Source of the DNA: Ignavibacteria bacterium
Lineage (GTDB): Bacteria > Bacteroidota > Ignavibacteria > Ignavibacteriales > Melioribacteraceae
DNA: 7,376 nucleotides
Reading direction: 5' to 3'
NCBI GenBank assembly: GCA_027347805.1
Contig: DAIEQP010000141.1
Coordinates: forward strand, 1-7,376
Shown here piece after piece: positions 7,201 to 7,376 of the stretch. The notes beneath the pieces were generated by a model. It made no database searches and was not told the DNA's origin. It worked only from the letters and a program-made list of their open reading frames with translations. A program made the translations under genes and the position numbers. Position 1 is the stretch's first letter. Each line of letters begins with the position of its first letter.

Positions 7201-7376
7201 TCTAATTCATGCTGGATAAATATTGATAAGTTCTTAAATCTCTTCGGGATGAAAAGAGAGAATTTATTTAATTGGAAAGAAGAGCAGATAGACGAAGCTG
7301 TAAGAAATGTTGCCCGAAAATTGCCTAGCTATGTTACAATTAAGGATGTTAAATATCGCTGGGGATTTGGACAGGA
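4207..7376 (+). CDS. Fusion protein: fucokinase-like GHMP sugar kinase plus UDPGP-type nucleotidyltransferase (3' end missing)
   Basis: This frame is open from ATG 4207 to the window edge (1056 codons plus two bases) with no stop. Residues 1-178 are not recognised and look mostly helical. Residues about 185-590 resemble the kinase half of L-fucokinase/Fkp. VRMDLTHSCWSD (189-200) parallels the family R-x-DL-GGW-D stretch; IPKGSRLAVSTN (320-331) stands where PKGSGLGTSS is usual; GGSGGGWQDSGG (373-384) contains the fucokinase-like GGGWQD motif with likely catalytic Asp381; GGISGGGMGMFF (535-546) is the C-terminal GHMP loop. A charged stretch (about 660-690) links to a UDPGP-family domain: LAAGVGSRWTKGAGVIKAIN at 748-767 as nucleotide loop with Lys764, GHWYELPNTLRNGT at 903-916, HNIDTLG (930-936) with metal-binding Asp933, GGGLAKVNG (967-975) and YYNSNSCW (996-1003). 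It probably makes a sugar-1-phosphate and then an NDP-sugar. The sugar is unknown. An in-frame ATG at 4216 is an alternative start, but the ATGA overlap favours 4207. Confidence 0.85.
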   Translation, partial: MNFMQSKNKINRFIEAITSIDPGIRNKSFEQICQKLSIKELVEELDVLDKFRRDTINLYFRVRASIFLYYGYRFYLQESDQINSTGYINQEVYDNILNRNYDKAIDLIKRNLKTTGYNSVVFSSLAECYHKLTFKTLADQVRKSVQSNRGNKWMFRVGHPDQHPLKIHPDLLSHQENYLFPILQEKTSVRMDLTHSCWSDIFFLGMDYPEGARVINVSVDIGVFGRDKEILPPIESYLRVIPEPIIRLTSLDLKSFKDIDSLQDLFNFGNDYLSLLKGAVIASGLIPPSFEGTTHKLSEILSKVIAPGHGIELVTRVNDIPKGSRLAVSTNLLASIISLLMRATAQTNSLEGELNETDRRVIASRAILGEWLGGSGGGWQDSGGIWPGIKAIEGEFAKQGDSEFDISRGCLLPKHRMLEKEIHPEFEKRIISSLILFHGGMTSNVGPILEMVTEKYLLRLEQEWNARQIANSIYNEILICLKEGDIKKLAALTSQNFNGPIKTIIPQSTNYFTEKLIKSVSEMFGDNYWGFLMLGGISGGGMGMFFNPDIYDEAKEKIYKLLLQTKQEIDKAVPFAVEPVVYNFKINKKGSVSKLVKNNNALMPHNYYSLIVPFLTQNNVNELTEIRKIEIDLAASQTDDFTKAYALLRSITGNLFKHSLKEESQEKIKNDSETEKIKLENGFDQIQHEQIRDDLIKGRIGLSRNRLPAESSISDVSYDDVKYLENLTDKKKLGIKSISENKTALMVLAAGVGSRWTKGAGVIKAINPFVNLSGKHRSFLEIHLAKTKKTCNQFKSKIPYIISTSHLTNTPIQEKLDHEVNFGYGGEILISSGKSIGQRFIPMERDLRFLWEEMPQELLDENKQKVLLALREALINWAKEKGEGRDYTENIPFQRLSPLGHWYELPNTLRNGTIKKLLEENPAVENILLHNIDTLGVNVSKEILNYHIDSGNALTFEVVARRVDDIGGGLAKVNGKLRLLEGLAQPNENCELGLRYYNSNSCWINIDKFLNLFGMKRENLFNWKEEQIDEAVRNVARKLPSYVTIKDVKYRWGFGQ

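Noticed and set aside
4207..7376. Possibility that the long right-hand frame is two adjacent genes rather than a fusion
   Set aside because: Codon-by-codon translation from 4207 to 7375 gives no stop and no frame change across the kinase-nucleotidyltransferase junction.
1..7376. CRISPR arrays, tRNA or rRNA genes, insertion sequences, attachment sites
   Set aside because: No regularly spaced direct repeats, transposase-like frames, terminal inverted repeats or RNA-gene-like GC-rich segments were seen; the window is almost wholly occupied by protein genes.

Overview
The window is AT-rich bacterial DNA with short intergenic gaps, GAGG-type ribosome binding sites and long lysine-, asparagine- and isoleucine-rich proteins. 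Codon style and the mix of families (a secreted M14 peptidase with an FG|Q-type signal peptide end, MtgA with an INPPVTAF stretch, ferritin FtnA) suggest the Bacteroidota/Ignavibacteriota/Chlorobi neighbourhood. That placement is inferred from style; no rRNA or other marker confirms it.

Left part, minus strand (1-632): the first six codons (MARKCQ) of a gene leaving the window, most likely ribosomal protein L28. Next come a short spacer, a strong rho-independent terminator and a complete ferritin whose ferroxidase residues are all present. A 119-bp divergent intergenic region (633-751) separates ferritin from the plus-strand genes and holds a perfect 7-7-7 inverted repeat that overlaps a promoter-like -10 box.

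Right part, plus strand (752-7376): four genes packed like an operon. They are a secreted M14 zinc carboxypeptidase-like protein; mtgA (1 nt later), a membrane-anchored peptidoglycan glycosyltransferase; a GalU-type sugar-1-phosphate nucleotidyltransferase with an altered signature (56 nt later); and a very large open frame (at least 1056 codons) whose start overlaps the previous stop as ATGA and which runs off the right edge. Translated by hand, this last gene is a fusion. It has an unrecognised N-terminal region, a fucokinase-like GHMP sugar kinase with degenerate glycine loop, a charged linker, and a UDPGP-type (UTP-glucose-1-phosphate uridylyltransferase/UDP-N-acetylhexosamine pyrophosphorylase-like) nucleotidyltransferase.

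Working model (inference): the right-hand block is a cell-envelope cluster. The fusion would phosphorylate a free sugar at the anomeric carbon and then activate it as an NDP-sugar, a salvage route like the Bacteroides Fkp or plant FKGP enzymes but with the domain order reversed and a different nucleotidyltransferase family. The coupled GalU-like protein would act in the same pathway or as a partner. The fusion and its coupled partner are the most interesting part of the window.
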